DNA of 64,000 nt from Pandoraea faecigallinarum (GCF_001029105.3 NZ_CP011807.3:806001-870000), one strand, 5' to 3'. Numbered from the stretch's first letter, positions 35,369-46,276 are shown. A program made the numbers and translations. Notes: generated by a model not told the origin, from the sequence alone.

Positions 35369-37597
35369 TTACGCCTGCGCCGTCGTCATATCGAACGGCA
35401 ACGCGCGCAGACGCTTGCCTGTCAATGCAGCAAGGGCGTTCGCATAGGCCGGTGCCAACGGCGGCAAACCCGGTTCTCCCATGCCCGTGGGCGCGTCGCC
35501 CGACGCCACGATATGCACACTGATCGCGGGCATGTCCGTCAAACGCGCCACCGTGTACTGATGGAAGTTGCTCTGCTCGATCTCGCCATCCTTCATGGTG
35601 ATGGCCGCGCCCGGCAAGGTCGTGCCCAACCCCATCAGCGCCGCACCTTCGACCTGCGCGGCAACCGTCAAAGGATTGACGGCGAAATTGCAATGCACGC
35701 CTGCGACCGCACTCACGAGTCGCGGCGCGTTGTTGCGCATCTCCGCGACGACGACGTAAGCGACCACCGAGTCGAACGATTCATGCACGGCCACGCCCCA
35801 TGCCTGTCCTTCCGGAAGTTTGGTCTTGCCATACCCCGAGCGCTCGACGGCCAGCGCCAACGCTTCACGATGGCGCGGGTGCTTCTCGCCCAGCAACGCG
35901 TAACGATAGGCCACGGGATCCTGACCGGCATTCTTCGCCAGTTCGTCGATCAGCGTCTCCATGACGAAGGCCGTATGGGTGTTGCCCACCGAGCGCCACC
36001 ACAGCACCGGGACGTTGACCTGCGGGCTGTGCAGCGTCAGACGCAGCGGCACCGCGTACGGGGTGCCCGACACGCCTTCCACGCTCGTGCCGTCGATACC
36101 GTTCTTGACCAACATCTTTTCGAACGGCGTGCCTTGCAGAATCGACTGACCGACGATGGTGTGATTCCACGCGAGCACGTTGCCCCTGGCGTCGACGCCA
36201 ATCTCGGCGCGATGCACGTACATCGGACGGTAGTAGCCGCCATGGATGTCGTCTTCCCGGCTCCAGATGACCTTGACCGGCTCACGATGGCCGGCACGAC
36301 GCCAGGCCTTCGCGACCTGCGCCGCCTCGATACCGTAGTCGGAGGTCGGCACCGCCCGTCGGCCAAAACCGCCACCGGCCATCAGCGTGTGCAACCGGAC
36401 CTGCTCCGGCTTGAGGTCGAGCGTACGCGCGATGGCGGCCTGATCGACGGTCTGGAACTGGGTGCCGGTCCAGACTTCCGCGCCTTTGTCCGAAAGTTGG
36501 ACAGTGCAGTTCAGCGGTTCCATCGGCGCGTGCGCCAGATACGGGAAGCTGTACTCGGCCACGATGGTCTTCGGCGCACCCTTGAGCCCGGAGACGTCCG
36601 CGTCGATGGCGACGACGCCCGGGGTCCTGGCCAGTTCCCTGAATTTGGCCAGTTGCTTCGTCGTGTCGACGTGTTCGACGCCGCTTGTGTCCCACTCGGC
36701 CTTGAGGGCGTCGCGCCCGGTCTTGGCCTGCCAGTAGCCGTCTGCGACGACAGCCACGGCGGTGCCGCCACGATCGTCCGGAATTTCGAGGACGTCGCGC
36801 ACGCCCTTGACGGCTTTCGCCGCCCTGGCGTCGAACGATTTCACCTTGGCGCCGAACACCGGCGGCCGGGCCACGACGGCCACTTTCATGTTTGGCAGCT
36901 TGAAATCCATGCCGTACATCGGCGTGCCGGTGGACTTGGCTTTGGCGTCGAGGCGGCGTGTCGGCTTGCCCAGCAGGCGGAAGGCGGACGGGTCCTTGAG
37001 CGCGACGTTCGCCGGCACCGGCAGGGCCTGCGCGCGCGCGGCAAGGCTGCCATACGTGGCGCGCTTGCCGTTCGGACCGATCACGACGCCGTTTTCGGTG
37101 CGCAACTGGTCGGCCGGCACCTTCCATTGCTGTGCCGCCGCGGCGATCAGCATGGCGCGTGCGGACGCGCCGATGCGCCGGTATTGCATCCACGAGTGCG
37201 CAACGGAGCCCGAACCGCCCGTCATCTGGATGCCGAACATGGGGTCTTTGTACGCATCGCCCGCCGGCGCGAGCTCACCCCGCACCTTGGCCCAGTCGCA
37301 ATCGAGTTCTTCGGCGACGAGCATCGGCAGCGCGGTCTGCACGCCCTGACCGAAATCGAGACGGTTGACCTGAATGGTGACGGTGTCGTCCGGCGCGATG
37401 TGAACGAACGCGGACGGCACGACCGGGACTGCGGTGGCACCCTGTGCGCCGGCGGTGCGCATCATGCCAGGCAGCGACATTTCCAGCATCAGGCCGCCGG
37501 CGGCGATGGCGGATGTCTTGAGGAAGCCGCGACGGCTCACGCCTGCGAAGTCGCCCACGGCTACGCCGGGACGTTGGGAGAAGCGAAGTTCACGCAT
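35369..37597 (-). CDS. iorB: Molybdopterin-binding large subunit, isoquinoline 1-oxidoreductase beta-like
   Basis: 742 aa. A twin-arginine signal (GVSRRGFLKTSAIAAGGL, about 18-37) exports the folded enzyme to the periplasm. The body is the xanthine-oxidase-fold large subunit: GGSGSVAHSWMQYRRIGA, EYSFPYLAHAPMEPLNC, LHTLMAGGGFGRRAV and WWRSVGNTHTAFVMETLID are IorB-type cofactor motifs, and GMGEPGLPPLAPAYANAL carries the catalytic-glutamate-type loop. It hydroxylates N-heterocycles or aldehydes with water as oxygen source. The start at 37597 gives the Tat leader directly. It lies 17 bases after the 2Fe-2S subunit gene; a cytochrome partner is not seen. Confidence 0.88.
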   Translation of the reverse strand: MRELRFSQRPGVAVGDFAGVSRRGFLKTSAIAAGGLMLEMSLPGMMRTAGAQGATAVPVVPSAFVHIAPDDTVTIQVNRLDFGQGVQTALPMLVAEELDCDWAKVRGELAPAGDAYKDPMFGIQMTGGSGSVAHSWMQYRRIGASARAMLIAAAAQQWKVPADQLRTENGVVIGPNGKRATYGSLAARAQALPVPANVALKDPSAFRLLGKPTRRLDAKAKSTGTPMYGMDFKLPNMKVAVVARPPVFGAKVKSFDARAAKAVKGVRDVLEIPDDRGGTAVAVVADGYWQAKTGRDALKAEWDTSGVEHVDTTKQLAKFRELARTPGVVAIDADVSGLKGAPKTIVAEYSFPYLAHAPMEPLNCTVQLSDKGAEVWTGTQFQTVDQAAIARTLDLKPEQVRLHTLMAGGGFGRRAVPTSDYGIEAAQVAKAWRRAGHREPVKVIWSREDDIHGGYYRPMYVHRAEIGVDARGNVLAWNHTIVGQSILQGTPFEKMLVKNGIDGTSVEGVSGTPYAVPLRLTLHSPQVNVPVLWWRSVGNTHTAFVMETLIDELAKNAGQDPVAYRYALLGEKHPRHREALALAVERSGYGKTKLPEGQAWGVAVHESFDSVVAYVVVAEMRNNAPRLVSAVAGVHCNFAVNPLTVAAQVEGAALMGLGTTLPGAAITMKDGEIEQSNFHQYTVARLTDMPAISVHIVASGDAPTGMGEPGLPPLAPAYANALAALTGKRLRALPFDMTTAQA

Positions 37598-37614
37598 GTC
37601 GGTGTCTCCTCGTC

Positions 37615-38073
37615 TCAGGCAAGCGACGACGCAGCGTCTTTGATGGCCGCGCGAATGCGGGCATACGTGCCGCAACGGCAGATGTTGCCGGCCATGGCCG
37701 CGTCGATCTGTTCGTCGTTGGGCGTCTTGTTCTCGCGCAGCAGGGCGGTGGCGGACATGATCTGGCCGCTCTGGCAGTAACCGCACTGGGGCACGTCGTG
37801 CTTGACCCATGCGTCCTGCACGGCGCGTCCGACCGGATCGGCGCCCACGTTTTCGATGGTGGTGATCTTCTTGCCCTCGACGGCGGATACAGGGGTCACG
37901 CAACTGCGGATGGGGGCGCCGTCCAAGTGCACGGTGCAGGCGCCGCACAGCGCCATGCCGCAACCGAATTTCGTGCCCGTCATGTCGAGCGCGTCGCGCA
38001 GGGTCCAGAGCAGTGGCGTGGCGGGATCGACGTCGACCTTCACCGGTTTGCCGTTCAGTTGGAACGAAGCCAT
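37615..38073 (-). CDS. iorA: 2Fe-2S small subunit, isoquinoline 1-oxidoreductase alpha-like
   Basis: 152 aa electron-transfer subunit. The N-terminal plant-type ferredoxin cluster is in [17 protein letters not shown] plus a downstream cysteine (IRSCVTP); the C-terminal helical domain binds a second cluster with QCGYCQSGQ and [11 protein letters not shown]. The start at 38073 ([14 protein letters not shown]) fits the family; an 18-codon extension is rejected. First gene of the pair. It has no signal of its own, so it must be exported with the Tat-carrying large subunit. Confidence 0.92.
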   Translation of the reverse strand: MASFQLNGKPVKVDVDPATPLLWTLRDALDMTGTKFGCGMALCGACTVHLDGAPIRSCVTPVSAVEGKKITTIENVGADPVGRAVQDAWVKHDVPQCGYCQSGQIMSATALLRENKTPNDEQIDAAMAGNICRCGTYARIRAAIKDAASSLA

Positions 38074-38649
38074 AAGTGCACCTCTTGATGGGTGGATGGG
38101 GCGGGGGACGGCTAAACATACTCCCATTCCACGGAAATTTCAGTTCAGAAGTGCGTCGCAAGTCGTTGTATCTAAACGGATATAGCGCTCCAACTTGTGA
38201 TGTGAAAGTGACGAGGCGGGGCGGGAGGGCGGCAGGTCGTGAAGGTGTTGTCAACGCGGCGATGAGGCGCGCGCGATGCCCGGGCAGAGCGGATTTGCGC
38301 GTCTGAGCGGCGATTTCGGTGCGGCACCAACGTGTTGCGGTGCAATGAAGTACAATTCGGCCTACATTCCCCTACCAACACTTTCCCAAGCCGGAAGAAA
38401 GATCTGGGCATGCGCAACAACGGCCTCACCCCTCTGTGCTTCTGCTCGATGACCGGACACGATTCGTCGTCGACTTCCTTGCACGGCAGTCGTCGATCTC
38501 GTTGATCGCAGATCGTCCGTTGCCTGCCCGCGCGCGTCTCACGCGCCAGCGGCCGGCATCTCCAGCGCATACCCGATTTTGACTTTCGGCGCGTCCCGCG
38601 AGACGAACGCCGACGGCGGATGCACCGCCGCACTGACGAGCCCGACAAG
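38074..38649. other. 576-base divergent spacer with promoter region
   Basis: No firm gene. It must hold promoters for iorAB (minus) and the giant dehydrogenase (plus). TACAAT at 38351-38356 is a possible plus-strand -10 without a clear -35. A 31-codon frame at 38410-38505 (begins MRNNGLTPLCFC) follows GGAAGAAAG; it is cysteine-containing and polar, and I give it little weight. The stretch 38100-38200 is comparatively AT-rich. Confidence 0.45.
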
Positions 38650-41600
38650 ATGAACGCACCCTTGCCTGCCTTCGAGCCGCACGACGCAAAACATGCCGTA
38701 GCCGCCCACCCGCCGCGCCTGCGCGAAATACCCTACAACTACACATCGTTTTCGGATCGCGAAATCGTCATGCGCCTGCTTGGCGCAGATGCGTGGGCCA
38801 TCCTCGACGAACTGCGCGCCGAACGCCGCACCGGCCGCTCGGCACGCATGCTGTACGAAGTGCTTGGCGACATCTGGGTGGTCCGCCGCAATCCTTATCT
38901 GCAAGACGACCTGCTGGACAACCCGAAGCGCCGCAAACTGCTGATCGACGCGCTCGACCATCGTCTGAACGAAATCGACAAGCGCCGGCGTGCCGACGTC
39001 GCACAGCACGCCGACGCGCATGGCCGCGAGCGTGCGGCCCGCGTCGAGCAACTCGAAGTGGCCGCGCGCCGCGCCGTGGCGGATTTTGCCGCGGAGTTCG
39101 ACAAGATGGCGGAACTGCGCCGCCGCGCGAAGAAGGTGCTCGGTCGCACGACGGCCAGCGACAACATCAAGTTCGATGGGCTGTCGCGTGTCTCGCACGT
39201 GACGGACGCGACCGACTGGCGCGTGGAATACCCGTTCGTCGTGCTCACACCGGACAGCGAACTGGAAATGGCCTCGCTGGTGAAGGGCTGCTTCGAACTT
39301 GGTCTGACGGTGATCCCGCGCGGCGGTGGCACCGGCTACACGGGCGGCGCGATTCCGCTCACGCCGTTTTCGGCCGTCATCAATACGGAAAAGCTCGAAC
39401 AGCTCGACGAGGTCGAGTTCGTGCCGCTGCCGGGCGTCGACAAGCCGGTCGCCACGATTTTCTCGGGCGCCGGCGTGGTAACGCGCCGCGTGGCGGAAGC
39501 CGCCGAGCGCGCCGGGCTGGTGTTCGCCGTGGATCCGACGTCGATCGACGCGTCGTGCATCGGCGGCAACGTGGCCATGAACGCCGGCGGCAAGAAGGCG
39601 GTGTTGTGGGGCACGGCGCTGGATAACCTCGCCTGGTGGCGCATGGTCGATCCGCGGGGCAACTGGCTCGAAGTCACGCGTCTCGATCACAACCTTGGCA
39701 AGATTCACGACATTCCGGTGGCCCGCTTCGAACTGAAGTGGTACGACGGCAATCAGGCGCCGGGCGCGTCGCTGCTCAAGACCGAACTGCTGGAGATCGA
39801 AGGCAAGCGTTTTCGCAAGGAAGGTCTGGGCAAGGACGTCACGGACAAGTTCCTCGCCGGTCTGCCGGGCATCCAGAAAGAAGGCTGCGACGGTCTCATC
39901 ACCAGCGCGCGCTGGATTCTGCACAAGATGCCCGCGCACACGCGCACCGTGTGTCTGGAGTTCTTCGGTCAGGCGAAGGAAGCGATTCCGAGCATCGTCG
40001 AAATCAAGGACTACATGTTCGCGCAGACGGCCGCGGGCGGCGCGATTCTGGCCGGTCTGGAGCATCTGGACGAGCGCTATCTGCGCGCCGTGGGCTATGC
40101 CACGAAGTCGAAGCGCAACGCGTTTCCGAAAATGGTGCTGATCGGCGACATCGTCGGCGACGACGACAATGCCGTTGCGCAGGCCACCTCGGAAGTGATT
40201 CGCATGGCCAACGGCAAGAGCGGCGAGGGTTTCGTCGCCGTGTCGGCCGAGGCGCGCAAGAAGTTCTGGCTGGACCGCTCGCGCACGGCCGCGATTGCGC
40301 GTCACACGAACGCCTTCAAGATCAACGAAGACGTGGTGATTCCGCTGCATCGCATGGGCGAGTACACGGATCACATCGAGCGCATCAACATCGAGCTGTC
40401 GCTCAAGAACAAACTGCAACTCGTGGACGCGCTCGAAACGTTCTTCGAGTCGGGAAATCTGCCGCTCGGCAGGACGGACGACGCGAACGAGATTGCGTCG
40501 GCCGAACTGCTCGAAGACCGTGTGCAGACGGCGCTCACGATGTTGCGCGAGGTCCGCGCGCGCTGGGAGTTCCTGCGCGATCACTTCGAAATGCCGCTCG
40601 CCGAAGCGATTCCGCTGCTCAACCGTCACGGCATTCGCGATCTCGACGTTGCGCTGAACGACCGTCTGAACAAGCAGCCCGAGACGCGCCTCATCGATCT
40701 GCTTCAGGACCGCACGGTGCGCGTGTCGTGGAAGCTGGAGATTCGCGCGGAATTGCGCAAGATCTTCATGGGCGGCGAATTCAAGCCGATTCTCGACGAA
40801 GCTCAGGCAATCCACAAGCGCGTGCTGCACGGCCGTGTGTTCGTCGCCCTGCACATGCACGCGGGCGACGGCAACGTGCACACGAATATCCCGGTGAACT
40901 CGGACAACTACGAGATGCTCCAGGATGCGCACAAGGCGGTCGCCCGCATCATGGACATCGCCCGCTCGCTCGACGGCGTGATCTCGGGCGAACACGGTAT
41001 CGGCATTACCAAGCTGGAGTTCCTGACGGACGCCGAAATCGGCGAGTTCCGCGCCTACAAGCTGCGCGTGGACCCGGAAGGACGCTTCAACAAGGGCAAG
41101 CTTCTCAATCTGCCCGAATTGCCGGCCGACCTGCGTAACGCCTATACGCCCAGCTTCGGGCTGATGGGGTACGAGTCGCTCATCATGCAGCAGTCGGACA
41201 TCGGCGCCATTGCGGACAGCGTGAAGGACTGCCTGCGCTGCGGCAAGTGCAAACCGGTGTGCGCCACGCACGTGCCGCGAGCGAATTTGCTGTATAGCCC
41301 GCGCAACAAGATTCTCGCGACGTCGCTGCTCATCGAGGCCTTCCTCTACGAAGAGCAGACGCGCCGTGGTGTCTCGATCAAGCACTGGGACGAGTTCAAC
41401 GACGTGGCCGACCACTGCACGGTCTGCCACAAGTGTGTCACGCCCTGCCCGGTGAAGATCGACTTCGGCGACGTGACGATGAACATGCGCAACCTGCTGC
41501 GCAAGATGGGCAAAAAGAAATTCAATCCGGGGGCCGCGGCCGGAATGTTCTTCCTGAACGCCACCAACCCGGAGACGATCAACATCACCCGCAAGGTGAT

Positions 41601-42645
41601 GATCGACTGGGGCTACAAGGCCCAGCGCTTCGGTGCCGACGTCTTCAGGAAGATCGCGAAGAAGCAGACGGCGCACCCGCCGGCAACGGTCGGCAAGCCG
41701 CCGCTGCGCGAGGAAGTGATCCACTTCGTCAACAAGAAGATGCCGGGCAATCTGCCGAAGAAGACGGCGCGTGCGCTGCTTGACATCGAAGACAACAAGG
41801 TGGTGCCGATCATTCGCAACCCGAAGGCCACTACGGTGGACTCGGAAGCGGTGTTCTACTTCCCGGGCTGCGGCTCGGAGCGCCTGTTCTCGCAGGTCGG
41901 TCTCGCCACGCAGGCGATGCTCTGGCACGTGGGCGTGCAGACGGTGCTGCCACCGGGCTATCTGTGCTGCGGCTATCCGCAACGCGGGTCGGGCCAGGGC
42001 GAGAAGGCCGAGAAGATCGTGACGGACAACCGCGTGTTGTTCCACCGCATGGCCAACACGCTGAACTACCTGGACATCAAGACGGTCGTGGTGTCGTGCG
42101 GCACTTGTTACGATCAGCTCGCCGGGTACGAATTCGAGAAGATCTTTCCAGGCTGCCGCATCGTGGACATCCACGAATATCTGCTCGAAAAGAACGTGAA
42201 ACTCGAAGGGGTGAGCGGCACGCGCTATATGTATCACGATCCGTGCCACACGCCGATCAAGACGATGGACCCGGTCAAGCTCGTGAACCAGTTGATGGGC
42301 AGCGAGCACGACGGCTACAAGATCGAGAAGAACGATCGTTGCTGCGGCGAATCGGGTACGCTGGCGGTCACGCGTCCGGACATCTCGACGCAGATCCGTT
42401 TCCGCAAGGAAGAGGAGATGCGCAAGGGCGCGGCGAAACTGCGCGCGCACGGCAAGGTGGAGGACGTCAAGATCCTGACGAGCTGCCCGTCGTGCCTGCA
42501 GGGTCTGTCGCGCTATAACGACGACACGGATGTCACCGCCGACTACATCGTCGTCGAGATCGCCCGGCACGTGCTGGGCGACCAGTGGCTGGTGGACTAC
42601 GTGAGGGATGCGAACAACGGCGGTATCGAACGCGTGCTCGTCTGA
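38650..42645 (+). CDS. FAD-linked D-2-hydroxyacid dehydrogenase-like protein with Fe-S and CCG domains (DUF3683)
   Basis: About 1331 aa. Order: DUF3683-type N-terminus (about 10-170), FAD-binding PCMH domain (about 190-345, with [17 protein letters not shown]), FAD-oxidase C-terminal domain (to about 825, with [16 protein letters not shown]), two 4Fe-4S motifs ([16 protein letters not shown] and [16 protein letters not shown], about 870-940), then a GlpC/HdrB-like pair of CCG motifs ([11 protein letters not shown] and CCGESGTL, about 1090-1240). It should oxidise a D-2-hydroxy acid such as D-lactate and pass electrons to the quinone pool. ATG 38650 is chosen for its family-like N-terminus; ATG 38620 would add ten residues. 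Confidence 0.87.
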   Translation: MNAPLPAFEPHDAKHAVAAHPPRLREIPYNYTSFSDREIVMRLLGADAWAILDELRAERRTGRSARMLYEVLGDIWVVRRNPYLQDDLLDNPKRRKLLIDALDHRLNEIDKRRRADVAQHADAHGRERAARVEQLEVAARRAVADFAAEFDKMAELRRRAKKVLGRTTASDNIKFDGLSRVSHVTDATDWRVEYPFVVLTPDSELEMASLVKGCFELGLTVIPRGGGTGYTGGAIPLTPFSAVINTEKLEQLDEVEFVPLPGVDKPVATIFSGAGVVTRRVAEAAERAGLVFAVDPTSIDASCIGGNVAMNAGGKKAVLWGTALDNLAWWRMVDPRGNWLEVTRLDHNLGKIHDIPVARFELKWYDGNQAPGASLLKTELLEIEGKRFRKEGLGKDVTDKFLAGLPGIQKEGCDGLITSARWILHKMPAHTRTVCLEFFGQAKEAIPSIVEIKDYMFAQTAAGGAILAGLEHLDERYLRAVGYATKSKRNAFPKMVLIGDIVGDDDNAVAQATSEVIRMANGKSGEGFVAVSAEARKKFWLDRSRTAAIARHTNAFKINEDVVIPLHRMGEYTDHIERINIELSLKNKLQLVDALETFFESGNLPLGRTDDANEIASAELLEDRVQTALTMLREVRARWEFLRDHFEMPLAEAIPLLNRHGIRDLDVALNDRLNKQPETRLIDLLQDRTVRVSWKLEIRAELRKIFMGGEFKPILDEAQAIHKRVLHGRVFVALHMHAGDGNVHTNIPVNSDNYEMLQDAHKAVARIMDIARSLDGVISGEHGIGITKLEFLTDAEIGEFRAYKLRVDPEGRFNKGKLLNLPELPADLRNAYTPSFGLMGYESLIMQQSDIGAIADSVKDCLRCGKCKPVCATHVPRANLLYSPRNKILATSLLIEAFLYEEQTRRGVSIKHWDEFNDVADHCTVCHKCVTPCPVKIDFGDVTMNMRNLLRKMGKKKFNPGAAAGMFFLNATNPETINITRKVMIDWGYKAQRFGADVFRKIAKKQTAHPPATVGKPPLREEVIHFVNKKMPGNLPKKTARALLDIEDNKVVPIIRNPKATTVDSEAVFYFPGCGSERLFSQVGLATQAMLWHVGVQTVLPPGYLCCGYPQRGSGQGEKAEKIVTDNRVLFHRMANTLNYLDIKTVVVSCGTCYDQLAGYEFEKIFPGCRIVDIHEYLLEKNVKLEGVSGTRYMYHDPCHTPIKTMDPVKLVNQLMGSEHDGYKIEKNDRCCGESGTLAVTRPDISTQIRFRKEEEMRKGAAKLRAHGKVEDVKILTSCPSCLQGLSRYNDDTDVTADYIVVEIARHVLGDQWLVDYVRDANNGGIERVLV

Positions 42646-42716
42646 TGTACCTGCTGCCCCAACTGCGCCTGGCGGAGAACGCGGCCGATGCCTGACCGAC
42701 GGACCACGGAGGTGAC

Positions 42717-44405
42717 ATGGAGGTAGTGTACACAGCGCTGATCCTGCTGTTCGTGGTGGCGCTGACCGGCGTGCTGGTCAGCTTCGTCAGATTCCTGCCC
42801 GTTCCGCTTGTGCAGATCTCCGTGGGCGCCGCGCTCGCTTATCCGGGCGCGGGGCTGCACATCGATCTCGACCCCGAGATCTTCTTCCTGCTGTTCATTC
42901 CGCCACTGCTCTTTGCCGACGGCTGGCGCATGCCCAAACGCGAGTTCTGGCACCTGCGGGTGCCGATCATCGCGATGGCCCTGGGGCTCGTGATCTTCAC
43001 GGTGCTGGGGGTGGGCTACTTCATTCACTGGATGATCCCGTCGATTCCGCTGGCCGTCGCCTTCGCGCTCGGCGGCGTGCTCTCGCCGACCGACGCCGTG
43101 GCCGTGTCCGCGCTCACCGGACGCATGCGCATGCCCACGCGGCTCATGCACGTGCTCGAAGGTGAGGCGATGATGAACGATGCGTCCGGCCTCGTCGCAT
43201 TCAAGTTCGCGCTGGTGGCCGCGACGACTGGGCTCTTCTCCATCGGCAATGCGACGTTCTCGTTCTTCGTGATTGCGCTGGGCGGCCTGCTTGCCGGGTG
43301 GGCGGTGACGTGGCTGTTCACGCAATTCCATCGCCGCGTGATGGACGCCTCGACCGAAGAGCCCGCGACCATTGTGCTGCTCCTGCTGCTCATGCCGTTC
43401 GCGGCCTATCTGCTCGCCGAGCATTTCGGCTTTTCCGGCATTCTCGCGGCGGTGGCGGCGGGCATGACGGTCAGTTCCACGGATCTGCTCAATACGCGTA
43501 CGGCCACGCGCATTCTCGGCAACGGCGTGTGGTCGATGCTGGAATTCGTTTTCAACGGTGCGGTATTCGTGCTGCTCGGCCTGCAATTGCCGGACATTGT
43601 GCGCGCGGCGTTGCGTCCGAGCGAGCATCTGTGGGGCACCCTCGTCAATCTGGGCGAGCTGATGTTCTACGTGGGCGCGATTTCGGCGGTGCTCATCGTG
43701 CTGCGCTTTTGCTGGGTGTGGGTGGCCTGGCGCGTCATGTACTTCCTCGGCATGCGACGCGGCGAAATCACCATGAAGCCCGGTATGCGGTTCACCGGCG
43801 TGACGGCGCTCTCCGGCGTGCGCGGCGCGGTTACGCTGGCCGGTGCGCTCTCCGTGCCGCTGGCGCTGCCCGGCGGTGCGCCGTTCCCAGGGCGGGATCT
43901 GCTGATTTTCCTCGCTGCCGGCGTGATCCTGTTGTCGCTGATCGGCGGCAGCCTGGGGTTGCCCGTGCTGCTGCGCGGCGTGCGCTGGCCGGTCGAAGAT
44001 CCGCGTAACCGCGAGATGGACGAGGCCCGGGTGGCGGCCTCCGAGGCGGCGATTCGCGCCGTCGAGTCGTTGCAGAAAGTGATCGCCAGGTCGGGCGACG
44101 AACTCGATACTGCCGTGTGCGCGGAAGCCGCCGCCCGGGTGATGGGACGGTATCGCCGCTCGCTCAACGCGTCGACGGCCACGGACGAGATGCGCGAGCG
44201 GGCAGTGCGCGAAGTGGAGGTCGAGCGCCGTTTGCGCGCGGCGGCCTTGCAGGCGGAGCGCGTGGAGTTGTCGCGCTTGCGCATCACCCATCGTATCAAC
44301 GACGAAACGCTGCGCGAACTGCTCAGCGAAATCGATTTTGCGGAACTGGCGCTGGGGCCGGTCGATCCGGCCACCGGCAAGCGCCGAAAGGGCAGGAAGC
44401 ACTGA
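42717..44405 (+). CDS. Na+/H+ antiporter, CPA1 family
   Basis: 562 aa with about 12 membrane helices (to about 425) and a charged helical cytoplasmic tail (about 425-562). The ion-binding region is seen in GGVLSPTDAVAVSALTG (the TD pair) and VLEGEAMMNDASGLVAFKF (the ND pair), typical of CPA1 exchangers of the YjcE/NhaP2 type. FTGVTALSGVRGAVTLAGAL is the conserved late helix. It exchanges Na+ or K+ for protons. It begins 71 bases after the dehydrogenase gene with a GGAGGTGAC site. Confidence 0.9.
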   Translation: MEVVYTALILLFVVALTGVLVSFVRFLPVPLVQISVGAALAYPGAGLHIDLDPEIFFLLFIPPLLFADGWRMPKREFWHLRVPIIAMALGLVIFTVLGVGYFIHWMIPSIPLAVAFALGGVLSPTDAVAVSALTGRMRMPTRLMHVLEGEAMMNDASGLVAFKFALVAATTGLFSIGNATFSFFVIALGGLLAGWAVTWLFTQFHRRVMDASTEEPATIVLLLLLMPFAAYLLAEHFGFSGILAAVAAGMTVSSTDLLNTRTATRILGNGVWSMLEFVFNGAVFVLLGLQLPDIVRAALRPSEHLWGTLVNLGELMFYVGAISAVLIVLRFCWVWVAWRVMYFLGMRRGEITMKPGMRFTGVTALSGVRGAVTLAGALSVPLALPGGAPFPGRDLLIFLAAGVILLSLIGGSLGLPVLLRGVRWPVEDPRNREMDEARVAASEAAIRAVESLQKVIARSGDELDTAVCAEAAARVMGRYRRSLNASTATDEMRERAVREVEVERRLRAAALQAERVELSRLRITHRINDETLRELLSEIDFAELALGPVDPATGKRRKGRKH

Positions 44406-44467
44406 CGCGAACCGTCCGCCGGACGATGGGGGCGGTATGCGACAGGCCAATGGAGGGGAGAACGAGC

Positions 44468-44905
44468 ATGGAATGTCCGTTTTGCGCCGGTGACGGCGGT
44501 GAGGTCGTGTGGCGTGATCCGGTGCTGCGGGTCGTGCTGGCGAGCGAAGCCGGTTATCCGGGTTTTGCCCGCGTAATCTGGCACGCCCACGTGGCCGAGA
44601 TGAGCGATCTGCCGCAAGCGGCGCGCGAGCATGTGATGCGCGCGGTGTTTGCCGTGGAGACGGCGCAACGCACGGTGATGTCGCCGCACAAGGTCAATGT
44701 GGCGAGCCTGGGCAACATGGTGCCGCACGTGCATTGGCACGTGATTCCGCGTTATCGCGACGACATTCACTTCCCCGGCTCGGTCTGGAGCGCGCGGCAA
44801 CGCGAGTTGCCGGAGGCCGTGATTGCCGGGCGTACCGCCTGGCTGCCGGCGTTGCGCGAGGCCATCGTGGCAGAATTGGCACGAATCCCGGGGTGGCCGG
44901 CGTAG
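44468..44905 (+). CDS. HIT-family hydrolase/nucleotide-binding protein
   Basis: 145 aa. The histidine triad is PHVHWHVIPR (H87, H89, H91), preceded by KVNVASLGNMV. An N-terminal CPFC pair could bind zinc. HIT proteins hydrolyse nucleoside phosphoramidates or dinucleotides; substrate unknown. The ATG at 44468 follows GGAGGGG-like bases, 62 bases after the antiporter gene. Confidence 0.88.
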   Translation: MECPFCAGDGGEVVWRDPVLRVVLASEAGYPGFARVIWHAHVAEMSDLPQAAREHVMRAVFAVETAQRTVMSPHKVNVASLGNMVPHVHWHVIPRYRDDIHFPGSVWSARQRELPEAVIAGRTAWLPALREAIVAELARIPGWPA

Positions 44906-45059
44906 CGGTGGGGGAGGCCCGGCGCGGATCGATGTTCAATCGCTGGCCGTGGCGCGCGGCGCCGGCATGACCGCTCGCGCCCGAGGGGCTATACTGCCGG
45001 CCGATGTGCCGCAAGATGTGCCGCCGACAGGCACGCGGCGAATTTTCTGGAGCAAGACC

Positions 45060-45473
45060 ATGGCTGGGCTGGAGAAAGACACGCCGATTCCCGTTTCCCT
45101 GACGTTGCATCGCACTTCGAAGGTGCTGGAACTCGGTTATGAAGACGGCAAGACCTACCGCCTGCCGTTCGAATTGCTGCGCGTGCTCTCGCCTTCGGCG
45201 GAGGTGCGAGGCCATGGGCCGGGGCAGGAGACGCTGCAAACCGGCAAGCGCGACGTCACGCTCAACGGTCTGGAGCCGATAGGCAATTACGCGGTGCGCC
45301 CCGTCTTCTCGGACGGTCACGATACCGGCATCTATTCGTGGGACTTCCTGTATGAGTTGTGCGTGCGCCAGGACGCGCTGTGGCAGGAATACCTCGACAA
45401 GCTCGCCGCAGCGGGTGTCGATCGCGACACGCCGATGCCGTCGCCCGCTGCCGGTGGCTGCCACCACCATTGA
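45060..45473 (+). CDS. DUF971 protein (gamma-butyrobetaine hydroxylase-like N-terminal domain)
   Basis: 137 aa cytosolic protein. LELGYEDGKTYRLPFELLRVLSPSAEVRGHG, here broken by nothing unusual, is the DUF971 core, with SDGHDTGIYSWDFLYELC at its end; the His/Asp/Cys pattern suggests metal binding as in the N-terminal domain of gamma-butyrobetaine hydroxylase. The tail GGCHHH is a likely additional metal site. It sits 68 bases upstream of ubiE, an arrangement I know from other betaproteobacteria. Its role is unclear; Fe-S assembly has been proposed for relatives. Confidence 0.82.
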   Translation: MAGLEKDTPIPVSLTLHRTSKVLELGYEDGKTYRLPFELLRVLSPSAEVRGHGPGQETLQTGKRDVTLNGLEPIGNYAVRPVFSDGHDTGIYSWDFLYELCVRQDALWQEYLDKLAAAGVDRDTPMPSPAAGGCHHH

Positions 45474-45541
45474 GCTCCCGGCGAGGCGCCCGCCCGGCGC
45501 GCCCGAGGGTGCGCCCGCTTACCTGATTTTGGAGATGTGCA

Positions 45542-46276
45542 ATGGGTGATCAGACCCACTTCGGTTATCAAACCGTCGACGAGAAGGAGAAGGCCGGCAA
45601 GGTTGCCGAGGTGTTCCATTCCGTCGCGAGCAAGTACGACATCATGAACGACCTGATGTCGGGCGGCCTGCACCGCATCTGGAAGGCCTTCACGATCGGA
45701 CGCGCCGCCGTGCGCCCCGGCTTCAAGGTGCTTGACATCGCCGGCGGCACGGGCGATCTCTCGAAGGCGTTCGCCCGTGCGGCGGGCCCGACCGGCGAAG
45801 TGTGGCACACCGACATCAACGAATCGATGCTGCGCGTGGGGCGCGACCGCCTGCTCGACGACGGGATCCTCACGCCGTCGCTGCTTTGCGACGCCGAGAA
45901 GCTGCCGTTCCCGTCCAACTATTTCGACGTGGTGAGCGTGGCGTTCGGTCTGCGCAACATGACGCACAAGGATGCGGCCCTCGCGGAGATGCGTCGCGTG
46001 ATCAAGCCGGGCGGCAAGGTCATGGTGCTGGAGTTCTCGAAGGTCTGGCAGCCGCTCGAAAAGGCATACGACGCCTATTCGTTCAAGGTGTTGCCATGGC
46101 TCGGTTCGCGTATCGCGGGCGATGCCGACAGCTATCGCTATCTGGCGGAGTCCATCCGCATGCATCCGGACCAGGAAACGCTCAAGTCGATGATGGAAGA
46201 CGCCGGCCTCGAACGGGTCGAGTATCACAACATGACTGCCGGTGTGGTGGCCCTGCACATCGGCCGGAAATTCTGA
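45542..46276 (+). CDS. ubiE: Ubiquinone/menaquinone C-methyltransferase UbiE
   Basis: 244 aa SAM-dependent C-methyltransferase of ubiquinone synthesis. [15 protein letters not shown] and [20 protein letters not shown] are the UbiE N-terminal signature; [15 protein letters not shown] is the SAM-binding motif [14 protein letters not shown] and [16 protein letters not shown] are the two PROSITE-type UbiE motifs. It opens the local ubi block. A terminator-like hairpin follows before the Tim44-like gene. Confidence 0.96.
   Translation: MGDQTHFGYQTVDEKEKAGKVAEVFHSVASKYDIMNDLMSGGLHRIWKAFTIGRAAVRPGFKVLDIAGGTGDLSKAFARAAGPTGEVWHTDINESMLRVGRDRLLDDGILTPSLLCDAEKLPFPSNYFDVVSVAFGLRNMTHKDAALAEMRRVIKPGGKVMVLEFSKVWQPLEKAYDAYSFKVLPWLGSRIAGDADSYRYLAESIRMHPDQETLKSMMEDAGLERVEYHNMTAGVVALHIGRKF

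Noticed and set aside
35270..37780. 836-codon plus-strand frame opposite the molybdenum hydroxylase genes
   Set aside because: Shadow of iorB; the minus strand carries a Tat signal and cofactor motifs, the plus frame none.
38539..42570. Open frame of 1343 codons on the minus strand, antisense to the giant dehydrogenase
   Set aside because: It mirrors the plus-strand gene; the product is Arg/His/Val-rich with no motif. High GC at third positions removes stops from the complementary frame. The plus strand has complete FAD and Fe-S motifs.
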